Of a stretch of DNA of 64,000 bases, positions 19,085 through 30,633 are shown piece after piece. The notes under the pieces were generated by a model. The model had not been told where the DNA came from and searched no databases. It saw nothing but the letters and a program-made list of their open reading frames with translations. Numbering within the stretch: position 1 is the stretch's first letter; each line of letters starts with the position of its first letter. The DNA lies in the NCBI RefSeq assembly GCF_017161425.1, contig NZ_CP071057.1, forward strand, positions 3,163,501 to 3,227,500. Reading direction: 5' to 3'. Source of the stretch: Marinicauda algicola (lineage in GTDB: Bacteria > Pseudomonadota > Alphaproteobacteria > Caulobacterales > Maricaulaceae). The position numbers were made by a program, and so were the translations under genes.

Positions 19085-20545
19085 CTACCCCTTCTTGCCC
19101 ATTCCGAACCAGCCCTTGACCGTGTCGACATCGGCGCTGCCGAGCGCGCCCTGCCGGAAGACGGCGGTCGCGCCCCACAGCACGAAGACCATGGTGGCGA
19201 GCATGAGGGCGGTCGTGCCCAGGAGCTCCCAGGCCGGCGGGTCGGTGGGCAGGCGCGCCATCATCACGAAGGGCGTCCAGAGCGGGACCCAGCTCGCGAT
19301 CTCCACGAATGCGGAATCCATCGCCTGGAAGGAGAAGGAGAGGATCAGCAGCGGGGCCATAAGGACGAGGATGATCGGCGTCATCAGGGTCTGCGCATCC
19401 TGAAGCGTCTCGCACAGCGACCCCAGTGCCAGGAAGATCGAGCCGAACATGAGATAGCCGACGACGAAATAGCAGAAGGCCGCGAAGAACAGGCCCGGCT
19501 GGGCGATGCCCGCGAGCAGGCCGGCGAGATCGGGATCGAGCGCGACGAGCGCGCCGCTGCCGGCCACCGCGACGCCGGTACCGACGAGGCCCCAGACCGC
19601 GAACAGGGTGAAGGAGACCGCGGCGACGCCGGCGAGCTTGCCGACCAGGATCTCGTGGAAGCGCGCGGTGGACAGGAGCAGCTCGATGATCTTGCCGCCC
19701 TTCTCCTCGATGAGGCTCGTCAGCAGCATGTTCGCTACCGAGAAGACCGAGGTCCAGAGCAGGAAGGCGAGCAGGATGGCGAGGAAATAGGGAATCCGGT
19801 CGGCCGATGTGACTTCGCGCTCCTCGGCGGCCTCCACGCTCGGATCGATATTGCGGATCGGCGGCGCGAGCTGGGCGAGTGCGTCGATCTCCGCCTCGCT
19901 CAGCCCCTGTGCGGCGAGCGCCTGGCGGCGCAGATGGCGCTCGAGCACGCGCCGGGCATCTGCCGCAATGGCATCGTCGGTGAGGTTGGTCGAGTACCAG
20001 GTCAGCGAGAGCGGACGGTCCTCGCCCTCGCGGATATAGAGGGCGCCGAAGACCGCACGGGGTCCTTCCGGGGTGTTCACCGAGCGCTCGCCCACGAGGA
20101 AGGGCCGCAGAACCGAGGGGTCGACGGCGGGGGCTTCGACGCGCACGCGATTGCCGAAGCCGGCGGCGAATTCGGCCGCGCTCTGGTCGATGCCGAGAAT
20201 GTCCAGGGCCTGCGACAGCCCCTCCATCATGGAGGGAGCCTCGTCGAAGGCGGCCAGCGCGCGGTCCCGCTCCGCCTCGCCACGCACTTGGGCGAGTGTC
20301 TCCAGGGCGAGCCTCGCGCGCTCGCGCCGCTCGCGCTCGAGCCCGTCCTGGACGATGGCGTCATAGCCCTGGCCCGTCTCGTCGATGACGACGTAGTAGC
20401 GGGTCGGCTGGGAGGACTCCACGAGGAAGGGGATGGAGGCGCCCAGCACCATGAAGAGCGGCACCGAGAGCAGGGAGAGCCAGAAGCCCCAGGTCGCCAC
20501 GTAGGACAGGTATTCTCGCCGGGCGATGAGATAGATCGCGCGCAT
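19085..20545 (-). CDS. ABC-2 type permease, NatB-like
   Basis: Membrane component of an export ABC transporter, COG1668/NatB type. A first membrane helix (TWGFWLSLLSVPLFMVLGASI) is followed by a large extracytoplasmic domain of about 200 residues and then five to six helices. The segment SLIEEKGGKIIELLLSTARFHEILVGKLAG is the conserved coupling region of this family. ATG at 20545 gives 486 aa; a longer frame to 20656 lies inside the ATPase gene. It starts 4 bp after the ATPase stop. The exported substrate is unknown; sodium was proposed for B. subtilis NatAB. Confidence 0.88.
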   Translation of the reverse strand: MRAIYLIARREYLSYVATWGFWLSLLSVPLFMVLGASIPFLVESSQPTRYYVVIDETGQGYDAIVQDGLERERRERARLALETLAQVRGEAERDRALAAFDEAPSMMEGLSQALDILGIDQSAAEFAAGFGNRVRVEAPAVDPSVLRPFLVGERSVNTPEGPRAVFGALYIREGEDRPLSLTWYSTNLTDDAIAADARRVLERHLRRQALAAQGLSEAEIDALAQLAPPIRNIDPSVEAAEEREVTSADRIPYFLAILLAFLLWTSVFSVANMLLTSLIEEKGGKIIELLLSTARFHEILVGKLAGVAAVSFTLFAVWGLVGTGVAVAGSGALVALDPDLAGLLAGIAQPGLFFAAFCYFVVGYLMFGSIFLALGSLCETLQDAQTLMTPIILVLMAPLLILSFSFQAMDSAFVEIASWVPLWTPFVMMARLPTDPPAWELLGTTALMLATMVFVLWGATAVFRQGALGSADVDTVKGWFGMGKKG

Positions 20546-20549
20546 CGCC

Positions 20550-21494
20550 TCAGGCCTCCGCCGGGCGGGCGTCGGCCGGATCGGCGACCAGACGCACGAA
20601 GGCGTCGTGCAGATGGGGCCGCAGCGGCTCGAAGCGCGCGAGCGTGATGCCGGCATCGACGCAGGCCTTGAGCAGTTCCTGCGGCGAGGCGCGGCCGGAC
20701 AGGACGACGCGCCAGATCTCGATGCCTTCCTCGTCCGGGCCGAGCCGGGTCACCGATCCGAACGGGCTCAGGAGACCGGTTAGGTCGCGCGCCTCCTCCA
20801 CCCCGATATCGACCTGGCGCGGCACCACGGCGAGCGCCTCCTCGACGCGGCCGTCGAACACCTTCTCCCCGCGCGCCATCAGCACGATGCGGTCGCACAG
20901 CCTTTCGGCGTGCTGCATGACATGGGTGGAGAACAGGACGGTGCGCCCCGCCTCGGCCTGTTCGCGGATCATGTCCTCGAGCACGGCCTGGTTGACCGGG
21001 TCGAGACCGGAAAAGGGTTCGTCGAGTATGATGAAATCGGGCTCGTGCACGATGGCCGAGATGATCTGGACCTTCTGGGCCATGCCCTTGGAGAGCTCCT
21101 TGATCTTCTTGCCGGCCGCATCGGCGAGCCCGAAGCGGTCGAGATGGGTGCGGGCGCGCTCTCGCGCCTCGCGGGCGGGCACGCCCTTGAGCCGCGCGAA
21201 CAGGGTGATGACCTCCAGCGCCGTCATCTTGCGGTAGACGCCGCGCTCCTCGGGCAGGAAGCCGACGCGGTCGAAGGCCTTCTTCTCCAGGCCGCGGCCG
21301 AACAGCCGTACCTGGCCGCGATCCGGCCGGATGATTCCGAGCGCGATGCGAAGCGTCGTGGTCTTGCCCGCCCCGTTCGGGCCGAGGAATCCGGTGATCT
21401 CCCCGTTGCGCGCCTTGAACGAGACCTCGCGCACGGCCGCCTTGCCGGCGAAGCTCTTGGCCAGCCCCTCCACCTCCAGCGCATACGCGGTCAT
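20550..21494 (-). CDS. ABC transporter ATP-binding protein, NatA-like
   Basis: ATPase partner of the downstream permease. Walker A GPNGAGKT (38-45), signature LSKGMAQKVQI, Walker B FIILDEPFSGLDP and an H-loop STHVMQHAE are all present. The C-terminal 80 residues form the usual DUF4162-like extension. 314 aa. It forms a two-gene unit with the permease. No separate binding protein was found, consistent with an exporter. Confidence 0.92.
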   Translation of the reverse strand: MTAYALEVEGLAKSFAGKAAVREVSFKARNGEITGFLGPNGAGKTTTLRIALGIIRPDRGQVRLFGRGLEKKAFDRVGFLPEERGVYRKMTALEVITLFARLKGVPAREARERARTHLDRFGLADAAGKKIKELSKGMAQKVQIISAIVHEPDFIILDEPFSGLDPVNQAVLEDMIREQAEAGRTVLFSTHVMQHAERLCDRIVLMARGEKVFDGRVEEALAVVPRQVDIGVEEARDLTGLLSPFGSVTRLGPDEEGIEIWRVVLSGRASPQELLKACVDAGITLARFEPLRPHLHDAFVRLVADPADARPAEA

Positions 21495-21599
21495 CGCGTC
21501 CCCCTTGCTCGCGATACGGACATGGACCTTCCTAGGCGGTCCTGTGCGTTAGTTCCAGCATGGTCTATGTAAGAACCAGCCGGCAGAGGAGACTGATCG

Positions 21600-22007
21600 A
21601 TGGCCGAACGCGAATTCCCGATCGAGTTTTCCACCCTGACCCCCGATCCGCGCCCACGCGCCTGGCTCGTCCTGCCCGAGGGCTTCGAGGCCGAGGCCGA
21701 GCCCGACGCGCGCAGCCCGTACTTCGATGCGTCGCCGCAGGCGCTGATCGAGGCCTTCGTCGCCGCCGCGCTCGAGGAGCCGCGAACGCGCGAGCTGCGC
21801 CGCGACGGGCTGCAGGTGGAGATCCGGCAGAAGAGCCCCGTCCTGCGCTTTCGCGATTACGTCACCGCGCAGGCCGTGCCCGCGAAGGGCGGCGGCGCGC
21901 TCGCGGTCTATTCGCGCGCAGTGGTCGGCTTCTGGGACCTCAACGTCAACCGCAAGCGCGTCGAGCGCTGGATCGCGGCCACGAAGGAGAAGCTCGCCTC
22001 GTCCTAG
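21600..22007 (+). CDS. DUF1499 family protein
   Basis: 135-residue soluble protein resembling DUF1499. The typical C-terminal pattern is present: LRFRDYVTAQAVPAKGGGALAVYSRAVVGFWDLNVNRKRVERW, cut here only by alignment to family members with an SRS..G..DLGVNR core. No signal peptide. GAGGAG precedes the ATG. It is convergent with and overlaps the DinB-like gene by 4 bp. Function is unknown for the family. Confidence 0.7.
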   Translation: MAEREFPIEFSTLTPDPRPRAWLVLPEGFEAEAEPDARSPYFDASPQALIEAFVAAALEEPRTRELRRDGLQVEIRQKSPVLRFRDYVTAQAVPAKGGGALAVYSRAVVGFWDLNVNRKRVERWIAATKEKLASS

Positions 22008-22504
22008 GCGCTCGGCAGGGCGAAATACAGAAGATCGAGCGCCGGCGGTTCGGCGACGCCGAGCTGGCGCAGTATGTGGGTCGCCTGGCCGCGATGATGG
22101 GTCTGGTGGTTGAATACGTGGGTGAGGATCACGCCGCGTGGCAGCGCCTTCGCCTCGCCCTTGGTATTGCGATACTCCACCGCCTCGGAGAAGTCCTCGT
22201 TCGACAGGCTGCCGACATAGGCGATGAGGCGTCGGTCCTCCGCCTCGCGGGCCTCGCGCAGCGCCTCGAACTTCTCGTAGAGGATCTGGTCGAGGCTTGC
22301 GGGCCGTTCGCCCTCGCCGGTCAGCCGGTACAGCCAGATCCGGTCGGCCACCAGGATGTGGTTCAGCGTGCCGTGCAGGCTCTTGAAATATGCCTTGACG
22401 TCGCGCTTGCGCTCGAAGTCGGTCAGTGCGGTTGCGGCGTCGTAAAGCCGCGCGTTCGCCCAGGTGTTGTAGTTGGCGAAGCGCCTGAAATGCTCTTTCA
22501 TCAT
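22004..22504 (-). CDS. DinB/YfiT-like metal-binding hydrolase family protein
   Basis: 166-residue four-helix bundle of the DinB/YfiT superfamily. The three metal-binding His are visible: one in LHGTLNHILVADRIWLYRL and two in HVFNHQTHHRGQATHILRQLG. The opening FRRFANYNTWANARLYDAA is the family start. Such proteins act as thiol-dependent transferases or have unknown roles, and are unrelated to DNA polymerase IV despite the name. No LexA box was noticed upstream. Confidence 0.88.
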   Translation of the reverse strand: MMKEHFRRFANYNTWANARLYDAATALTDFERKRDVKAYFKSLHGTLNHILVADRIWLYRLTGEGERPASLDQILYEKFEALREAREAEDRRLIAYVGSLSNEDFSEAVEYRNTKGEAKALPRGVILTHVFNHQTHHRGQATHILRQLGVAEPPALDLLYFALPSA

Positions 22505-22650
22505 GAAGGCGGACGACCTCTGAACGCGGTGCCGGGGGCACCGCCATCGGGTCTCACCCTAGCCGTCTTCGTCCGCAGGGCAACCGGCCAGTGTGTCGCG
22601 TCGCATGACGCCGCCTTCTGAAACCTTCCCGGCGCTGCTAATCTGCCCAT

Positions 22651-22983
22651 ATGAGCGCGATTGATGACGCCACCGCCCGCACCCGGCTCCTCGCCTTGCG
22701 CGAGGAGATCGTCGTGCTGTCGCAGGGCGCGAGCGAGGACCGCAAGCCGGTCGGGCTCGACCAGCAATCGGTCGGCCGGCTCTCGCGTCAGGACAGCCTG
22801 CAGGTCCAGGCCATGGCCAAGGCCGCCGAGGCGCGCCGCGCGCAGGAGCTGCGCCGCATCGATGCGGCGCTCAGGCGCCTGGAAGAAGGCGAGTACGGCT
22901 ATTGTGTGGAATGCGGCGAGGCGATCGAGGGCCGGCGCCTCGGGATCGACCCGGCCGCGCCGCGCTGCGCGGGCTGCGCCTGA
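22651..22983 (+). CDS. TraR/DksA-type zinc finger protein
   Basis: 110-residue small DksA/TraR-family protein. A helical N-terminal part precedes a C4 zinc finger with C85, C88, C106 and C109 (YCVECGE ... RCAGCA). It is much shorter than DksA (about 150 aa) and lacks a recognisable DxxDxA coiled-coil tip, so ppGpp-dependent polymerase control cannot be assumed. A possible -10 (GCTAATCT) lies about 20 bp before the ATG. Confidence 0.85.
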   Translation: MSAIDDATARTRLLALREEIVVLSQGASEDRKPVGLDQQSVGRLSRQDSLQVQAMAKAAEARRAQELRRIDAALRRLEEGEYGYCVECGEAIEGRRLGIDPAAPRCAGCA

Positions 22984-23065
22984 GCAAATATTCCCGTCGG
23001 CATGTCGAATCGGGCTCGCTTCGCGCGTCGTCCTGCCGGAGACTGCTCTTCGGGGAGGATACGCC

Positions 23066-23530
23066 ATGACACCGGTTCTGCTCGCCGCTCTCTTGCTCAT
23101 CGTCCAGGACCCGGCCGGTCCGGGCGTGCGCCGCGACATCGCCGATCTCGCCTGGCTGGAAGGCTGCTGGGAGGGTACCGGTTTCGGCATGAGTGTGGAG
23201 GAGTGCTGGATGAGCGCGCCGGACGGGCGGCTGACCGGCATGTTCCAGATGATCGGCGCGGACGGGGCGCAGACGATGTCGGAAATCTTCGTGCTCGACG
23301 AGTTCGAGACCGGCCCGGCGGTTCGCCTCAAGCATTTCAACCCCGACATGACCGGCTGGGAGGCTGGCGACGAATTCCTCAGCTTCGCGCTGATCGAGAC
23401 AGGCGAGGACTTCGCGCGATTCGAGGGGCTCGAATATCGCCTCGAAGCGGGACGCCTGATCGTCGATCTGGTGGTCGGGACGGGCGCCGGGGAGCGGATC
23501 GAGCGTCTCGAGTTCGACCGCGTGCGCTAG
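23066..23530 (+). CDS. Exported DUF6265-like protein
   Basis: 154-residue predicted periplasmic protein. A short signal sequence (TPVLLAALLLIVQ) is followed by a lipocalin-like DUF6265 domain with the pattern ADLAWLEGCWEG, EECWMSAPDGRLTGMFQM and RLKHFNPDMTGWE. ATG at 23066 has GGGGAGG 7 nt upstream; the upstream-open frame to 22661 lies in the zinc-finger gene. Function of the family is unknown. It is convergent with the methyltransferase gene and overlaps its end by 4 bp. Confidence 0.78.
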   Translation: MTPVLLAALLLIVQDPAGPGVRRDIADLAWLEGCWEGTGFGMSVEECWMSAPDGRLTGMFQMIGADGAQTMSEIFVLDEFETGPAVRLKHFNPDMTGWEAGDEFLSFALIETGEDFARFEGLEYRLEAGRLIVDLVVGTGAGERIERLEFDRVR

Positions 23531-24156
23531 GCCGGCACCGCCGCTCCGGCGTAATTGTAGGCCGCGAACTTGGGGGATTTGGGCAGATAACCCTCCTCCA
23601 TCCGCGCAATGCGGAAGCCGGCCTGTGCGATCAGCGCGTCCGGCTTGCGGGTGAGGTGGCATCCTCCGGCGATCGGCTTCCAGACCGGCTCGATGCGGCG
23701 CTGCCATTTCGCGACGCCGGGATCGGGAGCCCGGCCATGCTCTGAGAAGAGCAGTTTCCCGCCGGGCTTCAGCACGCGGCGCATCTGGGCAAGGGCGGCC
23801 TCGACATCGGGGATCGTGCAGGCGGTGTAGGTGAGCACCACGGTGTCCACGCTGGCGTCGTCGAGCGGGATCTCTTCTCCGGGCAGGTCCAGCCACTCGA
23901 TTTCGAGCGGGCTCTTATCCACCGCGTCCCGCGCTTTCCTGCGCATGCCCTTCGACGGCTCGAGCGCGAACAGGCGCTCCACCCGCACCGGGTCGTAGAA
24001 CTCCAGATTCGTGCCCGACCCGAACCCCACCTCCAGCACCCGGCCCTCGGCGGCCGGCACGACCTGCGAGCGCTTCTTCATGATCTGCGGCTGGGAACAG
24101 GTGAGGGCGATGAGGTGAGGCAGGATGTGCTCGTGGTAGAATGACATCAGGGCCAT
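23527..24156 (-). CDS. Class I SAM-dependent methyltransferase
   Basis: About 209-residue soluble methyltransferase of the UbiE/Methyltransf_11 type. Motif I is VLEVGFGSGTNLEFYD, followed by LFALEPSKGMRRKA, an acidic post-II segment (DTVVLTYTACTIPD) and VLKPGGKLLFSEHG. Two starts are possible: ATG at 24156, or ATG at 24147 that overlaps the upstream stop as TGATG. It is the last gene of the pnt operon and overlaps the repeat-protein gene. Substrate unknown; small molecules or lipids are likely. Confidence 0.85.
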   Translation of the reverse strand: MALMSFYHEHILPHLIALTCSQPQIMKKRSQVVPAAEGRVLEVGFGSGTNLEFYDPVRVERLFALEPSKGMRRKARDAVDKSPLEIEWLDLPGEEIPLDDASVDTVVLTYTACTIPDVEAALAQMRRVLKPGGKLLFSEHGRAPDPGVAKWQRRIEPVWKPIAGGCHLTRKPDALIAQAGFRIARMEEGYLPKSPKFAAYNYAGAAVPA

Positions 24157-24443
24157 CCCGGAAAGCTCTCTACGAACATGATCTCGAGGTCGGCAAAGTC
24201 TTCCACGCGGCGCACGGTGAAGTCCGGGAAGCTCTCGACGAACTGCCACTCGCCGCACGCATCGGGGAAGACCGTCACCGGCTTCACCTTCAGGTCGGGA
24301 AAAGCCTCCACGACCTCCACTTCGAGATCGGCGAAGGCCTCCACGATCTTGACCTTGCCGTAAAGGGCAATGCCCTCGAGCGTGCAGTCCTCCCCGATCT
24401 CCTGCGCTGCGATCGCGCCGAGGATGAGGAGGGCCGCGTTCAC
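24147..24443 (-). CDS. Small repeat protein of the 7(1) septoil-knot type (DUF6150-like)
   Basis: 98 residues, GTG start with GGAG upstream, only 3 bp after the pntB stop. A short signal-like start (MNAALLILGAIAAQEIG) leads into at least six copies of an 11-12 residue beta-repeat: VKIVEAFADLE, VEVVEAFPDLK, VKPVTVFPDACG, EWQFVESFPDFT, VRRVEDFADLE, IMFVESFPGWP. Two Cys (in EDC and DAC) could pair. This repeat matches my recollection of the family named for a 7(1) knotted fold. The family match is from memory; the repeats themselves are plain in the sequence. Function unknown. Confidence 0.7.
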   Translation of the reverse strand: MNAALLILGAIAAQEIGEDCTLEGIALYGKVKIVEAFADLEVEVVEAFPDLKVKPVTVFPDACGEWQFVESFPDFTVRRVEDFADLEIMFVESFPGWP

Positions 24444-24446
24444 CGT

Positions 24447-25858
<1,412 letters not shown>

Positions 25859-25862
<4 letters not shown>

Positions 25863-26188
25863 CGGGTCTCACCTTTGTTCGCCGGCTTCTCCTTCTTCTT
25901 GTACATCGCCAGCATGCGCTGGGTGACGAGGAAGCCGCCGAAGATGTTGATGCTGGCGAGCATGACCGCGAGCGCGCCGGCATACTTGCCGAACTGCGAG
26001 CCGGAATCGACGGCCGTCGCGCCGGCGGCGAGAAGCGCGCCGACGATGATCACCGAGGAGATCGCGTTCGTCACGCTCATCAGCGGGGTGTGCAGGGCCG
26101 GGGTGACCGACCACACGACGTAATAGCCGACGAACACGGCCAGCACGAAGATCGCGAGGCGAAAGACGATCGGGTCGACGGCTTCCAT
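25859..26188 (-). CDS. pntAB: NAD(P) transhydrogenase subunit alpha part 2
   Basis: Small membrane subunit (109 aa) of the split alpha chain of transhydrogenase. Three to four hydrophobic segments are visible: [37 protein letters not shown] and [17 protein letters not shown]. The motif [18 protein letters not shown] is strongly conserved in PntAB. The C-terminus ends [10 protein letters not shown]. It overlaps pntB by ATGA and follows the 42-aa lipoprotein ORF by 4 bp. Confidence 0.95.
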
Positions 26189-26192
26189 GGCG

Positions 26193-26321
26193 CTAGTCCG
26201 ATTGGCTGCTGGCGGGTGCCGGGACGAAACCGGCCTCGGAACTTTCGTGAACGATGATGCAGGCCGTCAGGGTGATGACGGCGATGCCGGCGAGCACGAC
26301 TTGGGCGACGCGGCGTTTCAT
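26193..26321 (-). CDS. 42-aa putative lipoprotein between pntAA and pntAB
   Basis: Small open frame starting three bases after the pntAA stop (TGA CCC ATG) and ending 4 bp before the pntAB start. GGAG lies about 10 nt before its ATG, overlapping the pntAA end. The product begins [21 protein letters not shown], a perfect short lipoprotein signal with lipobox LTAC (Cys21). The mature part is 22 residues ([16 protein letters not shown]...). Its position, ribosome site and signal argue for real translation. Function unknown; it may be membrane-anchored beside transhydrogenase. Confidence 0.65.
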   Translation of the reverse strand: MKRRVAQVVLAGIAVITLTACIIVHESSEAGFVPAPASSQSD

Positions 26322-26324
26322 GGG

Positions 26325-27449
26325 TCAGCTCCCGAAGCTTGGATGGACTACCTGACCGTCGCGGGTCAGGGCCATGCCCTTGATGATCTCGTCGTCCCAG
26401 TGCACGTGCGCCTCGCCGTCCTCGCCGCGCAGCAGCGGCAGGAGGTTGACGAGGTTCTTGGCGAGCAGCTGGGAGGCGTCCGCGGCCAGGCGGCCGGGCA
26501 GGTTGGTGAAACCGGCGATGCGCACACCGCCTTCCTCCACGATCTCGTCCGGCCGGGTCAGCGCGGTGTTGCCGCCATTGGCCGCGGCGATGTCGATGAT
26601 GACGGAGCCAGGCTTCATGCCGGAAATCATCTCGCCCGTGATGAGTTTCGGCGCGGGACGCCCGGGAATCAGCGCGGTGGTGATCACGATGTCCTGCTTG
26701 GCGAGGTGCTGCGCGACCAGCTCGGCCTGCTTGACGCGGTACTGCTCGCTCATCTCCTTGGCGTAGCCGCCCGCGGTCTCGGCCGCCTTGAACTCCTCGT
26801 CCTCCACCGCGACGAACTTCGCCCCGAGCGAGGCGACCTGTTCCTTGGCGGCCGGGCGCACGTCGGTGGCGGTGACGATGGCGCCGAGCCGGCGCGCGGT
26901 GGCGATCGCCTGCAGGCCGGCCACGCCCGCGCCCATGACGAAGCAGCGCGCCGCGGCGATCGTGCCGGCGGCGGTCATCATCATCGGGAAGGCACGGCCA
27001 TAGAGCTGGGCCGCCTCGACGACCGCGCGGTAGCCCGCGAGGTTCGATTGCGAGGACAGGGCGTCGATCGACTGCGCCCTCGTGATGCGCGGAGTGAATT
27101 CCAGCGCCAGCGCGTTCACGCCGGCCGCCGCGCAGGCGCGCGCGAACGCGGCGTCGCCGTGCGGCTCGAGCAGGCCGGCGAGCACCGCCCCCGAGGGCAG
27201 CCTTGAAAGGGTCTCGTCGTCGGGACGGCGCACGCAGAAGACCGCGTCGGCGCCCTTGAGGACCTGGGCCTTGGTGCCGACCGTGGCGCCGGCAGCCTCG
27301 TAGGCACTGTCTGGAAAGTGAGCCCCGGCCCCGGCGCCCTTCTCAACCGCGATCGCGGCGCCGGACTTCACGAGGCCCTTGACCGTGTCCGGCGTGGCGG
27401 CCACGCGGTTCTCGCCCTCGCGGCGCTCTTTGAGAACGGCTATTCGCAT
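26325..27449 (-). CDS. pntAA: NAD(P) transhydrogenase subunit alpha part 1
   Basis: NAD(H)-binding domain I of transhydrogenase, related to alanine dehydrogenase. The opening MRIAVLKERREGENRVAATP is diagnostic. The Rossmann motif is VMGAGVAGLQAIATARRLGA, followed by ATDVRPAAKEQVASLGA. ATG at 27449 gives 374 aa; the upstream extension to 27488 is unsupported. First gene of an operon continuing to pntAB, pntB and two further genes. An aa3-oxidase subunit IV gene lies just upstream in the same direction. Confidence 0.96.
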   Translation of the reverse strand: MRIAVLKERREGENRVAATPDTVKGLVKSGAAIAVEKGAGAGAHFPDSAYEAAGATVGTKAQVLKGADAVFCVRRPDDETLSRLPSGAVLAGLLEPHGDAAFARACAAAGVNALALEFTPRITRAQSIDALSSQSNLAGYRAVVEAAQLYGRAFPMMMTAAGTIAAARCFVMGAGVAGLQAIATARRLGAIVTATDVRPAAKEQVASLGAKFVAVEDEEFKAAETAGGYAKEMSEQYRVKQAELVAQHLAKQDIVITTALIPGRPAPKLITGEMISGMKPGSVIIDIAAANGGNTALTRPDEIVEEGGVRIAGFTNLPGRLAADASQLLAKNLVNLLPLLRGEDGEAHVHWDDEIIKGMALTRDGQVVHPSFGS

Positions 27450-27548
27450 GCAATCGCCCGTATCTGGTCCGTGGACTCCAGCCGGCACCAGAATGGGCGA
27501 TTTCAGGGCGCGCGCAAGGGGAAATCTGGTCTGCCCGCAGGCAGATGG

Positions 27549-27845
27549 CTAGCTGCCGAAGAAGCCGACGATGATGAAGCCGGCGATGACGGTGATCACG
27601 CCGAGGATCGCAACCGTGAGCCAGTAGGCCGTGCCCTGCTTGAGCAGCACGCCGATCACGCCGCCGACGATGGCGGTGATGATGAAGCTCGTCAGCCAGC
27701 CGAGGCCGGTGCCGAACGTCATCGACAGGAAGAGCACGACGAGGCCGATGACGGCGGCGCTGAAGACGCTGATGCTGATGAAGCTCTCGAAGGTGTGCTT
27801 CTGCTCGGAGATGTCCATCTCGCCGCGCGAATAATCGTGAGCCAT
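27549..27845 (-). CDS. aa3-type cytochrome c oxidase subunit IV family protein
   Basis: 98-residue membrane protein. It begins with the bacterial COX4-type motif DYSRGEMDISEQKHTFESFI, followed by three hydrophobic segments (SVFSAAVIGLVVLFLSM, WLTSFIITAIVGGVIGVLL, LTVAILGVITVIAGFIIVGF). Classical subunit IV has one helix, so this is a longer form, perhaps with an added membrane hairpin. It lies 100 bp upstream of pntAA on the same strand and may belong to the same transcript. The main oxidase genes are not in this window. Confidence 0.8.
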   Translation of the reverse strand: MAHDYSRGEMDISEQKHTFESFISISVFSAAVIGLVVLFLSMTFGTGLGWLTSFIITAIVGGVIGVLLKQGTAYWLTVAILGVITVIAGFIIVGFFGS

Positions 27846-27973
27846 GGGGCGCTCCTGTCCGTCATGGCGCGGGGAGGATCCCGCGTCCTGCCAAATCTCG
27901 GGAACAGGCGATTATCACGGGTCCCGGCCCGCGCCAAGCGCCGGGGATGCGCTTGCTCAGTATCGGCCAGGCG

Positions 27974-28903
27974 TCAGACTCGATCGCGCGCCCAGCTCGC
28001 CAGCAGCGTCTCGACCGCCGCGGCGACGGCCAGCGGCTGGTCGAGGATGAGATGGTGCCGGGCCTGCGGCACGGTGATGAAGGGTGCGCCGGGGAAGGTC
28101 TCGCGCATGAAGTCCCAGGTCTCCGCCTGCATCAGGACCGACTGGGCCCCGCGCATGAAGGCGAGCGGGCAGCCGGCCTTCTCGCGCGCCTCTTCGGGGT
28201 CGCGCGGCTCGTATTCGAGCTTCGCCCACAGGTCGGGATCGAACAGCCAAGTGTAGCCGTCTCCGGCCCGTTTCAGCGACCCGCGTGCGATATGGTCGAC
28301 GAGCCACAGATTGTCGCACTCCTGCTCGGGCAGGAGGCGGAAGCGGGCGAGCGCAGCGATCATGTCCGGATAGGTGCGCCCGCCCCGGCGCGGCGGGGAT
28401 TCCGAACGCTGCTTGGGGCGCGGCCGGATCGGAGAGTCCAGCAGCACCGCCGCGCGCAGTCTATCCCCGTGGTCGATCGCGGCCTTGATGGTCACGAAGC
28501 CGCCGAAGGAATGGCCGACCATCATCGGCCGGCCGGCCCCGAACGCGCCGGCATGCTCGCCCGCCGCGATCATGTCGCTCGCGTGGTCGGCCATCGTGTA
28601 GATCTCGCGCCAGCCGGACTCCCCCATGCCGGCGAGATCGGGCGCCACCACGCGATGGCCGGCCTCGGCGAGGAAGGGACCGAGCGCGTCCCACCAGCCC
28701 TTGTGCGCGGTGCCGCCATGGATCAGCAGCACGCCGGGAAGGCCGCGCTCGCCCCAGGCCTTCCAGGCCAGGCGCGTGCCCTCGCGCTCTGCGAATCCCG
28801 TCTCCACCGGGCCCTCCAGGGCATCCTCGAACCAGGCGGGACGTGCGGGCATCTCGCCCTTGAACGGTATGAGGGGCGGAGGCAGGCGATCGGGTCTGGA
28901 CAT
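27974..28903 (-). CDS. Alpha/beta hydrolase
   Basis: 309-residue cytoplasmic alpha/beta hydrolase. The oxyanion region is LLIHGGTAHKGWW, the nucleophile elbow is GHSFGG with its catalytic Ser, and the late His sits in VPQARHHLILDQP. No signal peptide is visible. Specificity cannot be read from sequence. It is transcribed alone, divergent from the sigma-54 regulator gene across about 265 bp. Confidence 0.87.
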   Translation of the reverse strand: MSRPDRLPPPLIPFKGEMPARPAWFEDALEGPVETGFAEREGTRLAWKAWGERGLPGVLLIHGGTAHKGWWDALGPFLAEAGHRVVAPDLAGMGESGWREIYTMADHASDMIAAGEHAGAFGAGRPMMVGHSFGGFVTIKAAIDHGDRLRAAVLLDSPIRPRPKQRSESPPRRGGRTYPDMIAALARFRLLPEQECDNLWLVDHIARGSLKRAGDGYTWLFDPDLWAKLEYEPRDPEEAREKAGCPLAFMRGAQSVLMQAETWDFMRETFPGAPFITVPQARHHLILDQPLAVAAAVETLLASWARDRV

Positions 28904-29168
28904 GGAGCGGGTTCGCGAACAAGCGGGACGGTAAGGAGGTCAGGCCTAGGCGCTTGCGCCGGGGCGGTCAATCTGGATGCAGGACAGCATACGCTAACCA
29001 CCTATTTACCCTAACGATTTCTCACCGCTCTCTACACGCCGTTTTTACCCATGGTGTCTCATAACGGTGCGCATGGATGGGGCGCGCTCTCATCCGGTCA
29101 CGCGGAAGACCGCGGGCCGGGGCGAATGAGGGGAGCGCCGATATAGCGACCGAAAAGGCGTGGGTGAG
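28904..29168. other. Divergent intergenic region before the sigma-54 regulator
   Basis: About 265 bp between the hydrolase and response regulator genes. It includes a comparatively AT-rich stretch (about 28985-29065), which probably contains both promoters. No operator could be assigned with confidence; a CtrA full site (TTAA-N7-TTAA) was looked for and not found. Confidence 0.4.
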
Positions 29169-30629
<1,461 letters not shown>

Positions 30630-30633
30630 GACG

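Noticed and set aside
15727-19131. 1134-codon minus-strand open frame opposite dnaE2
   Set aside because: Antisense shadow of a clear polymerase gene; composition is typical of reverse-frame GC-rich codons.
22004-22504. SOS gene dinB (DNA polymerase IV)
   Set aside because: The protein is the unrelated DinB/YfiT four-helix metal-binding family; no polymerase motifs and no LexA box seen.
28980-29060. Possible CtrA site upstream of the sigma-54 regulator
   Set aside because: TTAG/CTAA half-elements occur but not TTAA-N7-TTAA spacing.
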